DNA of 52,676 bases from a virus. The notes under the pieces are model-generated. The model was not told the DNA's origin. It was given only the letters and a program-made list of their open reading frames with translations, and did not search any database. Position 1 is the first letter of the stretch. Each line of letters opens with the position of its first letter. Shown piece by piece: positions 1-8,911 of the stretch. Both the position numbers and the translations under genes were made by a program. The stretch spans positions 1-52,676 of the IMG/VR virus record IMGVR_UViG_3300007346_005272. One strand, written 5' to 3'.

Positions 1-1283
1 GAATCCCAAGTCACCGCCTCAGCATCACCCACATTTGTGTAATAATCCTGACCCATAATCGCAATCACAGGATAATTCAACTGATTAGTTGCCACGATCC
101 AACTAATACCATAATTATTTGAAGTGATCTCAGGAGTGCTCCATGTACCGCCAGAGTTCAAATTATAAGTCGGCCTTGGAGTGCCGCCATACTTCAAAGG
201 AAAGTTAGTCGGAGCGTCATAAGTCCACCCAGTAGTACCACTCTGATAAAACACAGGAATCTGAGCAGGCCCCTGCAAATCTTGCTCCCACGTATTCGCC
301 GTGGGCGTATCAGAATGAACAATATCTACCTGCAAGTCCTCATCAAAGAACGTGCCATTAGCAATATCAATGTACGCCTGATCGTCAGTGCTTCCATCTT
401 TCGTAGAAACATCAAAATTGGACGCGTCGAAGCCATTAGCAATCGCCGCTCCACGGGTTCGATGCAGATATTCGTGCGTCTGCCAATCCAAAACAATACC
501 GTGCCGCTCATCAAACAGCATGTACTTAGCAGGCTCACCAGAGTTGTAGTGAATGTAGGCAGTGGGGGTTTCTGAATCCCACTGGTAAAATGTCGTAGTA
601 GCCTGCAACACGCCGTCAGCGTCAAACGAAATGTAGTACAAATCTGAAGAACTGCCAATAACTACGCTCTCAGGAGCAGTCTTAACAAACTTCTGACCGG
701 CACACCAAACCACATAACTATCACCTACGGGAGCAATAGTGAAAGTTCTCGTGGAATAATCAAAAGAGATAACGCTCTCAGATTTATCTTCATGGCCGAT
801 AGGTTCGCCGCCGTCACCATTCGCAGTTGTGATCACTTCAGAGATAGGGACAAGTTTGGGTTCGCCGCTGTCGCTATCATCACTGATGACTACTTTGTCG
901 TCGTACGCTAATGTTACGGTTGTGAGTTCGCTTGGTTCAAAATCTACGGTAACGTCCCCAGAAGTCCCACCGCCGCTAATACCTATACCGGCAGTAACCG
1001 AAGTAATGTCTCCTGCAGGGTCACCAGTATTTCCTGAATCGGCCACGCCCGTAAACGCAACAAACGAACCAGACTTGCCCTCCAAAAACCCAACAAACAC
1101 AAGATCCCCGGCAGCAGGCGTAGGACCCGCATACGGAACACCCTCGTACACGTTATTCAAACCAAGCTTAGGGATCTTCACCCTTAGCAAGTCATCATCA
1201 CCAACCGAAACAACCGTGGCACGAAAAATACCGTTACGGGGGACACTTGAACTTGCAGATGTGTTAAAACTTGTTCTTCTCAC
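1..1283 (-). CDS. Baseplate spike/tail fibre-like protein (C-terminus outside the window)
   Basis: The minus-strand frame is open from a GTG at 1283 to the window edge, about 427 residues, with the C-terminus missing. The GTG overlaps the TGA of the upstream hub gene (GTGA, 4 nt), which suggests translational coupling and decides the start. Residues ~17-60 (ATVVSVGDDDLLRVKIPKLG, then PYAGPTPAAGDLVFVGFLEG) look like the OB-fold of gpV/gp5-type baseplate spikes. They are followed by the glycine-rich ITSVTAGIGISGGGTSGDV segment that is common in tail fibres and spikes. The rest is beta-rich, aromatic and low in charge, as expected of a surface-exposed fibre. Position directly after the hub gene agrees with a spike or fibre of the contractile tail. 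The receptor-binding role is inferred. Confidence 0.72.
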   Translation of the reverse strand, partial: MRRTSFNTSASSSVPRNGIFRATVVSVGDDDLLRVKIPKLGLNNVYEGVPYAGPTPAAGDLVFVGFLEGKSGSFVAFTGVADSGNTGDPAGDITSVTAGIGISGGGTSGDVTVDFEPSELTTVTLAYDDKVVISDDSDSGEPKLVPISEVITTANGDGGEPIGHEDKSESVISFDYSTRTFTIAPVGDSYVVWCAGQKFVKTAPESVVIGSSSDLYYISFDADGVLQATTTFYQWDSETPTAYIHYNSGEPAKYMLFDERHGIVLDWQTHEYLHRTRGAAIANGFDASNFDVSTKDGSTDDQAYIDIANGTFFDEDLQVDIVHSDTPTANTWEQDLQGPAQIPVFYQSGTTGWTYDAPTNFPLKYGGTPRPTYNLNSGGTWSTPEITSNNYGISWIVATNQLNYPVIAIMGQDYYTNVGDAEAVTWD

Positions 1284-2503
1284 AATGCCGCCTTAATCAT
1301 TGCCCAGTCGTCAGCGTCAATCACACCGGTAACCGGCAATCCGTTTAGTTCTTGATATTTTCGTACAGCTCTTGCTGTCTGTGGTCCAAAAACGCCGTCA
1401 ATCGCTAAACGATAGTTCACTGTCTTAACATAAGATGTGTTGATCAAGTTAACGCCGATGCTTGTTAACCCTTCGATTTCTTGAGCAGTCAGCTGGACTG
1501 TTACCTGCTTCCGACCATTATACGAAGCAGCTACTGCCTGCTGAATACGCTTAACACACTCACCACGAGAACCCTCAGCAAACGTCTGAATCTCACACTG
1601 CATATCGTCAGAATCTTCAGGACACGTACCAGAAATACTAACAAACCCTGATTTTGTTGTATCGTAACTTACTCGATCAACCATAAACTTTTTATCAAAG
1701 TTATTTAAACCTTTAATTGTCACACCCAAACCCGGAAACACAGTGATTGATGACGTAGACTTTAACAAATTGACATTGCAGGTCGCTGCCGAATTGGTAC
1801 TGTCAGCAGATCTACGAACAGTCAGATTTGCTGCAAAAAACGGGTCATCTTCGTTAGATGGAACATTGATTTCGATAGAAGGCTGCCGGTCTAGAATGAA
1901 TTCTTCAGAAGCAAAAAACAGTACACCATTAGCTTCAAAAAACATGAACTCTGCATCTCGGGCTAAACGAGTAAGAACGTCGTATGTTGACTCTTCTTTC
2001 TGCTCATTTTGTTCTCGAACGATATTACCATCAACCGGTGTATCTTCGCCAAAAAACTCTAAACCAAACTTAGCAGCCGTTGCCGCTGCAAAGGCTGTAG
2101 GAGAAATTCGCCCAAACGACTCTTGCCCCTTTTCTCTACGCATTTGCTGCAGCCTGCGAGTACGAGCAGTAATTCTTACCGTGTCATTAGCTCCGTGCTC
2201 CGCCGATACAGCAGCAATTTCAAAATCAACCGTCTTGACTGAAATAGTAACATCATCGCCATCCCTGTCTTCGATCTCTAAAGTAGCAGGCAAAACAAAC
2301 GCAACACGTCTACCAATCATGAAGTAATTACTATTAAGCATTTTAAAGCCGGGATCATAAACATGAAGCTTTAGCTCGCTAACCATTCGAGCAGACATAT
2401 CAAACTGAGCAGACAATACCGATTCCCGAACAAGAACGGTTTCATCACCAATTTCACCAATATACAGATACTCATTGTCTGTGAAAGCTGCAGAAATAGT
2501 CAT
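1280..2503 (-). CDS. Baseplate hub protein (gpD/gp27-like) with C-terminal peptidoglycan-binding domain
   Basis: This 407-aa protein lies between a baseplate/tail gene and the spike gene. Its N-terminal two thirds resemble late control D/gp27-type hub proteins, which form the threefold hub joining tail tube to spike: short beta segments such as VRESVLSAQFDMSARMVSEL and an NLTVRRSADSTNSA stretch near residue 230. Residues ~300-407 form a PG_binding_1-like helical domain (YNGRKQVT..., then FGPQTARAVRKYQELNGLP and GVIDADDWAMI), so the hub probably carries a cell-wall-binding module into the envelope. ATG at 2503. The hub call rests on weak beta patterns plus gene order; the peptidoglycan-binding domain is clearer. 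Confidence 0.72.
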   Translation of the reverse strand: MTISAAFTDNEYLYIGEIGDETVLVRESVLSAQFDMSARMVSELKLHVYDPGFKMLNSNYFMIGRRVAFVLPATLEIEDRDGDDVTISVKTVDFEIAAVSAEHGANDTVRITARTRRLQQMRREKGQESFGRISPTAFAAATAAKFGLEFFGEDTPVDGNIVREQNEQKEESTYDVLTRLARDAEFMFFEANGVLFFASEEFILDRQPSIEINVPSNEDDPFFAANLTVRRSADSTNSAATCNVNLLKSTSSITVFPGLGVTIKGLNNFDKKFMVDRVSYDTTKSGFVSISGTCPEDSDDMQCEIQTFAEGSRGECVKRIQQAVAASYNGRKQVTVQLTAQEIEGLTSIGVNLINTSYVKTVNYRLAIDGVFGPQTARAVRKYQELNGLPVTGVIDADDWAMIKAAL

Positions 2504-2541
2504 GATAGTATTCTACCTACTTAAAAACAAGCAATCCAGTA

Positions 2542-3306
2542 TTATTCGTCGGGTTCGATAATATCGGCATCTGGAACAAGACGGTCAAGAATCACCGACG
2601 CTTGGCTGTCCACAATAATCGTAATTCCTTCGCCACCTTCTCCCGGAGGAGGAAGAGCAGAACCAATAGGGGTAGGGGCGTTAGGAGTAAACGTGATTGC
2701 CGCTAACTCGACAATCCTCTGGTCATACAGCGGCGTTTCTGTCAACTGCAAATCTACAGAAACCTGCGTAGGATTACCATCAAGGTCTCTACGATTCGTG
2801 GTGAACGAAAACTTGGTGATTGTTACACTATATGGAACCGCCGAAACTCCATACACAAACTTGCATGGGATCGAGTTGGCGGCAATAAGCTCAATCTTAT
2901 CTAAGATCTCAATAACAGGAAACGGATCACAACCACCGGTTACTTTATCTGCAATGAGGGCCGAAAACGTAACCGTCTTCAACGACGGGTTCTCAAAAAC
3001 AAGCAAAGGAGCTTTTCCGGGCCTCGGAACCTTTTTCGTAACACCAGCGTACTCATCAAACTGTATATTCTGAGGACCATACGGAAACTCTACCTGAAAG
3101 TCTTCCCACGTTGTGCCGTCCGGAAGACTATAATTAAAAGGACCAACATTTACCGTAGTAGTCGCACCTTCATCGTCTGTTTGCGTTTTAGTAGGCTGAA
3201 ACGGTTTGAGTACGGCACGGCCAGGATTCACCGAGTGGTAATCCATCGTGTCAAAAATATCTATTTGATTTGTTATGTCAACTACTTTTTGTTGCAAAAT
3301 AGACAT
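2542..3306 (-). CDS. Tail/baseplate protein, possible tube-to-hub adaptor
   Basis: This 254-aa protein sits between the tape measure gene and the hub gene, where XkdP/gp53-like adaptors are encoded in contractile-tail phages. ATG at 3306 is preceded by AGAGGTGA at a good distance. The central part (LKTVTFSALIADKVTGGCDP, then a helix EILDKIELIA and a CKFVYG strand followed by TITKFSFTTN) has the beta-helix-beta look of those adaptors. No LysM domain was recognised. The C-terminus is a proline/glycine-rich linker (PPPGEGGEG) and an acidic tail. The name is inferred from synteny rather than from a diagnostic motif. Confidence 0.55.
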   Translation of the reverse strand: MSILQQKVVDITNQIDIFDTMDYHSVNPGRAVLKPFQPTKTQTDDEGATTTVNVGPFNYSLPDGTTWEDFQVEFPYGPQNIQFDEYAGVTKKVPRPGKAPLLVFENPSLKTVTFSALIADKVTGGCDPFPVIEILDKIELIAANSIPCKFVYGVSAVPYSVTITKFSFTTNRRDLDGNPTQVSVDLQLTETPLYDQRIVELAAITFTPNAPTPIGSALPPPGEGGEGITIIVDSQASVILDRLVPDADIIEPDE

Positions 3307-3317
3307 AAGTCACCTCT

Positions 3318-6300
3318 TTATGTAGCGCCAGTTATAGCCGAAAGCGCAACTCCACCACGCTCAAGGGTAAACGTGCCATCAGTAACAGTAATTCCCTCTG
3401 TTCTAAGATAATTAATATCTGCAGCGATCGCTGCAAGCGAAATATTTCTCTCATTATCCAACGTCTCATCCATATCGAAGAAACCTGACTCTGCTAGAGA
3501 CCTAAGAAGAATAGCACTAGTGTCGGCACCTGCGTTGGCGGTCTCTACTTGGGTAAACAAGTCTGCTGTACTGAACCGCACGGCGTCGTAGCCGCTCATC
3601 CCCAATTCAGCGAGCAAAGCTTTCCTGATAGCGTAATTAGACTTACCAGTCGGAGCAACCCCTGCATCTTCAAGACTCGCAAATCTTTCAGAACCAGTCA
3701 AACCACTACTAAGATTAAGTGCCCCACGAATCGCAGACCGTTCAGCAAGAAACGTCTCAATACCACGAAGCTCGCCAGTGCCCGGTGTCCCAATAATTCG
3801 GTCATCTCCAGCAAACTGCATAATTCGCTCTAACGGAATAGCGTAAGCCTGACTCATAGCGGTAGCTGATTCAAGCGTACCAGACGCCAGCATCGCCATA
3901 AGCGTCTCCTGATTATCTGTAGACAAGTGACCCATAACTTGTTCCATAAGCTCAAAGTTTGAAGAAAAGCCTGCAACGTCAGGAGACACACCCATGACTA
4001 CTTCATACGCCGCAAACGCTTCAAATGCGTCACGAACCAAGTCAACAGTTAACTTATCAGCATTAGCTAACGTAGTAAACGCTGCGTTCGCCGTGGCTCT
4101 AGCTTCCGCCTGCCCCAACGGTGAAGTAGAAAAACTAGGGAAAAACGCACGGTTTCTGTCAATCAAAGGAAGCATCTGCGCTGCAAAAACGGCAGTAGCG
4201 CCTGCAGCGTTCATCAAACCATCAGCTAAATCAATCCCCAACGAGTCCGCAACAGACTCAATTTCCTCACTTGTCATCTGTGTCGTACGTTTCAGCATCT
4301 GCAGGTTCGACTCAAAGTTAAGGCTTTCTTCTTCCCACATCTCAAACGTACGTTTAAGTTCTTGGCCCAGAGGACCCACTCCGGTCAAGGCATCATAAAA
4401 TTCTTGATCGTTAAGTACTGATAAATCTTTGCCTTGTGATTGGAAAAATGCGGTCAGGTCTTTCGCTGCTTGAGACTCTCTATCAAAGAAGAAACGCTCT
4501 TCACCGTAAAATGAATTACCAAAGCTTACAGTATCGTTCACAAAGTAATTGAGCTTTTCAAAAAAGCCGCCGCCTCCGTTACCTCTAGTCTCACCAAACA
4601 AGATATCATTATAAACAATGTCCCTCTCCGTCGTATCTATCAAATCTCTGTAACTTTGCCGAAGGGCACGACCCTCTTCCCGCCTAGCCCTAAAATCTGC
4701 GAAAGACCCGCCACCCAAAGACATATCTCGTAAAGAAAGTACCGCACCAGAAACAGCATCTTCAGCACGAGCTGCCCGAGCGTTCTCACCCAAAATGCCA
4801 GTTATGGAAGCAGCCAGCAAACCAGCCGCAGCACCAACAGCCATACCCGGCAGTCCAAACGAAGAACCCATCATAACGCCGCCACCAATCATGGCTGCTG
4901 TGTTACCGCCACTTGGTCCCGACTGAAGAGTGTTTAACCCTCCCATCAGACCAATCGACCCACCCATAAGCATCGTGCCGTTTCTCGTACCAGTCAAAAA
5001 GTTAACCCCACTCCGGGCACCCTCAGCAATCTCAACACGGTTCTTAATCAACTTGCCAACAGCCATAGGGTTCTTCAAGCCCAGGAACAACCCCAACAGG
5101 CCCAAACCGCCAGCAGCACCACCAATCTTACCAATACCCATAAGAGCACCAATAACCCTAGCAAGATGACCAACAACAGGAGCAACAATATCGTTCAAAA
5201 CAGCAGCTAAACCAGACACCGCATTAGGAAGCTGCTCTAAAATAGGCATCAACGCCTCTAAAAACTTACCAATCGCCGGAATAAAATCAGAAGCAACCCG
5301 ATTCATAATATCTGAAAACAAATCTAACTTACCAAAGAACCCTGACTGACCCGCTTTCAACAAATCAAAAATAGCGCCAAACACGTTACCAATAGACGCA
5401 CCAAACGTCTGGAAAGCCTCAGCGTTCTTAACAACCAAATCACTAAACGACCTAAACAAACCACGACCGCCACCCGTAGCGCCCATGGCCCTAAACATCT
5501 CAATAACCACATCAGCAGCAGGCTCAAACTGAACCAAGAACGCTCCAATACCACGGAAGAAATCACGCACACTCCGGAAGAATCCTACGAAGCTTTCACC
5601 CATCTGCTCAATGTTTTCAAGATGATCAAAGATGTTACTCCGAATGAAGTCAATCGTTTTCTCAACAAGAGTGACCAACGTGGGGGCGAACGAATCCGCA
5701 CCAAAACGTTGAATAAGTAGCGACATGCCCACGAAGTTTTCACGAATAATCCTGGCCATGTCCATCATTGCGTCACGGAACGGGTTCAGAAGCGGCTGAC
5801 CCATATCCGCAAACATGTTCTTCATGCCTGAAAATTCTGTTTTAGCCGTACCGATAAACGTACCGGCAAGTCCAGCGCCTACGCCCCGATAATTTTCAGA
5901 TACGATAGATCCGCTGGAAAGTGCAGCCAGTAGCTGATTTGTTGAAAGACCCTCTTGTAAAGACCCTGACCGGAACCCGGCAGCACCACTGAGTGCTGAA
6001 CGTAATTCTGCAGAGTCTTTAGAACCGATTGCTTTTGCAATTGCTTGAACGGCTGCAGCGTCTCCGCCGGTCAGGTTAACGAGCTGACGTGCGATACCAC
6101 CCGAGGCTGTCGGTGAAACTCCTGCTTTTGCGAGACCTGCCAACAGGGCGGTTGTGGCTTCACCACCAAGAAGACCTGTTGTTCTAGAACCAAGGCTACG
6201 GCTAAGCAAAGCTGAGTTTTGAGCACCACGACGAGTCATGCCGCCCCCAACAGACGGGATAAGCATCGCTTCATTAAACTGACGTAAAGCTGCCGCAGCA

Positions 6301-6761
6301 ACAGACACTGCTGTTGCTACACCGGCTGCCGCAACCGACAAACCTTTCAAAGCTACCTGATAAACTTGAACAGCAGCTCTACCAGTTATCAAGGCCAGTT
6401 TAGCAGCCAACAAACCTACCGTGAACAAACCGATCTGACCAATTAAAGCAACGAAAGACAGCTTAGATAAAGTCATCATAAACTTTTTAAGAGGAGCAGT
6501 TACTCTATTCAACGTCCTTGCAAAACGGCGATGCGAATGATTAACACGATTCATTCGCTTATCGTGAGCATCTAAATTCTTATTGGTTCTATCAAGAGAG
6601 TCACTAGTCTCGTTAATTTTCTTAGTAGACTCAGATATCCGCTTAGAAAATTTCTTACTTTTTTTCTCTAAGCGATCAAAGCGTTCTTCTAGGACGGTAA
6701 GTTCGCCCATCCCATCAACATCAACATCGACCTTAATAACTACACTATCTTGAACAGGCAT
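3318..6761 (-). CDS. Tail tape measure protein
   Basis: At 1147 aa it is the largest gene directly after the tail assembly chaperone, the standard tape-measure position. The start ATG at 6761 has a very strong ribosome binding site (GGGGGAGGTG). Residues ~20-80 are charged and predicted coiled coil (ERFDRLEKKSKKFSKRISES). Residues ~93-160 form a long hydrophobic, alanine-rich stretch, and further hydrophobic blocks occur near 540-570 and 620-660, as seen in tape measure proteins that insert in the membrane during ejection. No lytic transglycosylase or peptidase motif was seen. The protein length should set the tail length. Confidence 0.88.
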   Translation of the reverse strand: MPVQDSVVIKVDVDVDGMGELTVLEERFDRLEKKSKKFSKRISESTKKINETSDSLDRTNKNLDAHDKRMNRVNHSHRRFARTLNRVTAPLKKFMMTLSKLSFVALIGQIGLFTVGLLAAKLALITGRAAVQVYQVALKGLSVAAAGVATAVSVAAAALRQFNEAMLIPSVGGGMTRRGAQNSALLSRSLGSRTTGLLGGEATTALLAGLAKAGVSPTASGGIARQLVNLTGGDAAAVQAIAKAIGSKDSAELRSALSGAAGFRSGSLQEGLSTNQLLAALSSGSIVSENYRGVGAGLAGTFIGTAKTEFSGMKNMFADMGQPLLNPFRDAMMDMARIIRENFVGMSLLIQRFGADSFAPTLVTLVEKTIDFIRSNIFDHLENIEQMGESFVGFFRSVRDFFRGIGAFLVQFEPAADVVIEMFRAMGATGGGRGLFRSFSDLVVKNAEAFQTFGASIGNVFGAIFDLLKAGQSGFFGKLDLFSDIMNRVASDFIPAIGKFLEALMPILEQLPNAVSGLAAVLNDIVAPVVGHLARVIGALMGIGKIGGAAGGLGLLGLFLGLKNPMAVGKLIKNRVEIAEGARSGVNFLTGTRNGTMLMGGSIGLMGGLNTLQSGPSGGNTAAMIGGGVMMGSSFGLPGMAVGAAAGLLAASITGILGENARAARAEDAVSGAVLSLRDMSLGGGSFADFRARREEGRALRQSYRDLIDTTERDIVYNDILFGETRGNGGGGFFEKLNYFVNDTVSFGNSFYGEERFFFDRESQAAKDLTAFFQSQGKDLSVLNDQEFYDALTGVGPLGQELKRTFEMWEEESLNFESNLQMLKRTTQMTSEEIESVADSLGIDLADGLMNAAGATAVFAAQMLPLIDRNRAFFPSFSTSPLGQAEARATANAAFTTLANADKLTVDLVRDAFEAFAAYEVVMGVSPDVAGFSSNFELMEQVMGHLSTDNQETLMAMLASGTLESATAMSQAYAIPLERIMQFAGDDRIIGTPGTGELRGIETFLAERSAIRGALNLSSGLTGSERFASLEDAGVAPTGKSNYAIRKALLAELGMSGYDAVRFSTADLFTQVETANAGADTSAILLRSLAESGFFDMDETLDNERNISLAAIAADINYLRTEGITVTDGTFTLERGGVALSAITGAT

Positions 6762-6773
6762 AAAGCACCTCCC

Positions 6774-6823
6774 CCAAAAAGAGAAAGCCAGGAACTTCTA
6801 TTATTCTATAGAAATTCCCGGCT
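6774..6823 (-). terminator. Intrinsic terminator between tail chaperone and tape measure
   Basis: A 16-bp hairpin (arms 6786-6801 and 6808-6823, 6-nt loop) pairs fully if G-U wobbles are allowed. On the minus strand it is followed by a T-rich tract (TTTCTCTTTTT, about 6785-6775). The T-tract runs straight into the GGGGGAGGTG ribosome binding site of the tape measure gene, so it may attenuate rather than fully stop transcription. Confidence 0.75.
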
Positions 6824-6824
6824 G

Positions 6825-7022
6825 TCAGTAGCCACCAGTGCTACCTCTTCTCTTTTTTTCTCTAGCTTCATGATCTGCTGACAACGCCTGCGCAGCAGCC
6901 ATCCTAATCAACCACTCATCCAAATCCGAATCCAAAATCTGAATCGGATCACAATGAAAAGCCTCAGCTAACCTAGCCGAAGATTTAATACGTGGATCGT
7001 CGGCTAGTCTATCAACTAGCCC
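6825..7022 (-). CDS. Tail assembly chaperone C-terminal extension in the -1 frame (gpGT-like)
   Basis: Past the TAG of the 172-aa chaperone, the -1 frame stays open for 65 codons. It encodes a helical, charged segment (SSARLAEAFHCDP..., RMAAAQALSADHEAR) ending in GGY at 6825. No good start codon or ribosome binding site opens this frame on its own. In lambda and many other phages the chaperone gene is followed by an extension made by -1 frameshifting, and the overlap here fits. The overlap in zero frame reads GAG GAC CCT ACG CAG GGC TAG. There is no classical heptamer, and a CCT-to-CCC slip just after GGAGG is the best site I see. The extension looks real; the mechanism is inferred. Confidence 0.68.
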   Translation of the reverse strand, partial: GLVDRLADDPRIKSSARLAEAFHCDPIQILDSDLDEWLIRMAAAQALSADHEAREKKRRGSTGGY

Positions 7023-7534
7023 TGCGTAGGGTCCTCCGCATCAACGTCATCCCCATACCCAGCAAAATCCAGAATCTTCAAAGCAACATTCTCAAGATGT
7101 GGATCAACACCATAGAACGCACGGATAGCGTCAGGCAACGGACGATCAGTACCAGTCATCTCCATCACTACTGGAGAAGCAAACGTGATAGCGTTACCCT
7201 CATCATCCAAAACAAGCTCATCCTCAAAATAGATTCCTGACACAGTGTTACCAATCACGTAGCAAGAAAACTTGATTGAATCCAGCTCGTCAGTCTTGCG
7301 GTTCGTGGAGTTACGACGCCACGCCTTCAACTGCTCATTCGTAATGTTAGGAGAGAAACGTACCGACACGCCCTTACGCTCCGGAACGTCCATCTCAACC
7401 TCAGGACGAGTCACTTCACGAGAAATCTCGTCCTTAAGCATGTCAAGAACAGACACTCGCTTGCTTGACTTGCCTGACGTTGGCTCCGCCTTAGCAGGAG
7501 TAGCGCCAGCTACCTCAATCACTTCATCAGCCAT
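7016..7534 (-). CDS. Tail assembly chaperone (gpG-like)
   Basis: This 172-aa acidic protein lies between endolysin and tape measure genes. ATG at 7534 is preceded by AAAGAAAGG. The N-terminus (~1-45) is low complexity (AKAEPTSGKSSKR). The rest (ISREVTRPEVEMDVPERKG, FSPNITNEQLKAWRRNS, MEMTGTDRPLPDAIRAFYG) resembles tail assembly chaperones of actinobacterial phages, with the FYGVDPH region near residue 140. The 65-codon extension in the -1 frame immediately downstream is the strongest support. It is expected to coat the tape measure during tail assembly and to be absent from the virion. Confidence 0.82.
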   Translation of the reverse strand: MADEVIEVAGATPAKAEPTSGKSSKRVSVLDMLKDEISREVTRPEVEMDVPERKGVSVRFSPNITNEQLKAWRRNSTNRKTDELDSIKFSCYVIGNTVSGIYFEDELVLDDEGNAITFASPVVMEMTGTDRPLPDAIRAFYGVDPHLENVALKILDFAGYGDDVDAEDPTQG

Positions 7535-7560
7535 TATTAACCTTTCTTTATTTAATCTAC

Positions 7561-8298
7561 TCAGTCAGCCAGCGCTGCCCAAGTCTTCGGACCAACAACG
7601 CCATCAGCAGCAAGACCCTCATCACGCTGGAACTGCTTCACAGCACGCACAGTCTTCGGACCAAAGTCACCGTCAACGCCAGAGTTCTTACGAGGACGAG
7701 AAGTCAACTTGTAACCATTCTTGTCAAGCAGCTTCTGAAGGAACTCAACAACTGGACCCTTGTCGCCCTTACGCACCACAGTCTGCAAACAAGCAACGAT
7801 AAACTCAAAAGCCTTAGCCAGCTCAGACTTAACAGAAGCCTCCTTAGGAACCTTGATTTCACCCTTAACAGGGAACCACTCCATCTTAGAACCGCTAACA
7901 CGGCACGGCTGATGATGCCACCACTCCGAAGCCACGGTCTTACGAATACCGTACTCTTCAGCAATCTTGTTTACCTGTGAGGTAGAGATAGCGCCCTTCT
8001 TGATAATACGGAAGTCAACCGCATAACCGTAACCATCAAACTTTGGCTGGCTCATATGATATGAACCCTGGAAGCCTGCACGGTTGATGCGGTCAGGGTT
8101 AGCTGCCAGATTGAAACCGGGCCTACGGCGCTTATAGCCATCATACAGGTACTTCTGCTGCTGATAGGTGCGGACACCAGACACAACAGCAACCTTGCCC
8201 GCAATACGCTGATCAGCGAAGAACGCTTCCAGACGGGCCTTAAACTTCGGGTGAAGATCCTTCACGTTCACCCTGCTACTTGTAACAGGAATAGTCAT
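7561..8298 (-). CDS. Endolysin: M15 (VanY-like) peptidase with C-terminal peptidoglycan-binding domain
   Basis: This 245-aa protein has two domains. Residues ~10-130 carry the M15/VanY zinc peptidase signature: SGVRTYQQQ (40-48), the ligands H81 and D95 in SYHM...GYAVDF, and EWWHH with E125 and H128. Residues ~175-243 are a PG_binding_1 repeat (GPVVEFLQKLL, VDGDFGPKTVRAVKQFQ, DGVVGPKTWAAL). The predicted action is cleavage of peptide cross-links in peptidoglycan. ATG at 8298 follows AAAGGA. There is no signal peptide, so export would need a holin. It lies between the tail tube and chaperone genes and has its own terminator and candidate promoter upstream, so it may be expressed separately. 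A virion-associated lysin is a less likely alternative. Confidence 0.88.
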   Translation of the reverse strand: MTIPVTSSRVNVKDLHPKFKARLEAFFADQRIAGKVAVVSGVRTYQQQKYLYDGYKRRRPGFNLAANPDRINRAGFQGSYHMSQPKFDGYGYAVDFRIIKKGAISTSQVNKIAEEYGIRKTVASEWWHHQPCRVSGSKMEWFPVKGEIKVPKEASVKSELAKAFEFIVACLQTVVRKGDKGPVVEFLQKLLDKNGYKLTSRPRKNSGVDGDFGPKTVRAVKQFQRDEGLAADGVVGPKTWAALAD

Positions 8299-8334
8299 TC
8301 GATAATCCTTTGCTAGAGAATAACTTGCCTACCT

Positions 8335-8364
8335 ACACTACCAAAAACCTACACACTCAGTCAA
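8335..8364 (-). promoter_or_regulatory. Candidate promoter for the endolysin gene
   Basis: On the minus strand TTGACT (8359-8364) is separated by 18 bp from TAGTGT (8335-8340). It lies between the tail-tube terminator and the endolysin start. The -35 box matches TTGACT at 21103. The -10 box is poor (3 of 6), so the call is tentative. Confidence 0.4.
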
Positions 8365-8370
8365 GCAAAA

Positions 8371-8406
8371 TAAAAAAGAAAAAGCGCCACCCGAAGGTGA
8401 CGCTCT
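8371..8406 (-). terminator. Intrinsic terminator after tail tube gene
   Basis: On the minus strand, AGCGTCACC and GGTGGCGCT arms (8396-8404 and 8383-8391) flank a TTCG tetraloop. They are followed by TTTTTCTTTTTT. One mismatch occurs in the stem. It closes the sheath-tube transcript. Confidence 0.88.
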
Positions 8407-8448
8407 TTCTCAAGTGTCTAGTTTAAGTTGAACTAGATAACGTATTTA

Positions 8449-8898
8449 TCAGGTGCCCTGACCCACAGATGAAACTGAGAAAGTCATAGAAAGAGTAGCG
8501 GGAGCGCCAGAAGAAGCGTCACCGTCAGGCTCAGTCAGACCCACCAGCAGACACTTCGCATAGCTACGCTCAGAACCCGGAACCTGAAGGTCACAATCCA
8601 GTGTGAAAACGCTAATGTCGTAGTACGCACGACCAACAAGCTGTCTTAATGCCTGAAGGTCAGAGTAGTCTTCGATATCATCTGTAGCAAACCGGCTAAC
8701 AGTAATGTCACCGATTTCAGATGGGGCACAAAGGACCTCTGGATGAATCTTACCGCCGTCATAAACCTTTTCAACAGCAGCGCTAATCTCACCACCGCTT
8801 ACGGTAGTGAAATACTGCCCGTTGTTAAAGTTGGGAGCAGTACTGCCGTCACTAGGCTCAATCGTAGCGACAATTTGCCGTTGTGTTGCTTTAGCCAT
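8449..8898 (-). CDS. Tail tube protein
   Basis: This 149-aa protein is encoded 13 bp after the tail sheath gene and followed by a terminator. That is the standard sheath-tube pair of contractile tails, with the tube usually near 150 aa. ATG at 8898 has AAGGAG upstream. The sequence is beta-rich (NGQYFTTVSGGEISAAVEKVYDG, DYSDLQALRQLVGRAYYDIS, SMTFSVSSVGQ), matching phage tube proteins of the gp19/XkdM-like fold in size and composition. The call rests mainly on synteny and length. Confidence 0.8.
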   Translation of the reverse strand: MAKATQRQIVATIEPSDGSTAPNFNNGQYFTTVSGGEISAAVEKVYDGGKIHPEVLCAPSEIGDITVSRFATDDIEDYSDLQALRQLVGRAYYDISVFTLDCDLQVPGSERSYAKCLLVGLTEPDGDASSGAPATLSMTFSVSSVGQGT

Positions 8899-8911
8899 TA
8901 ATCATATCTCC

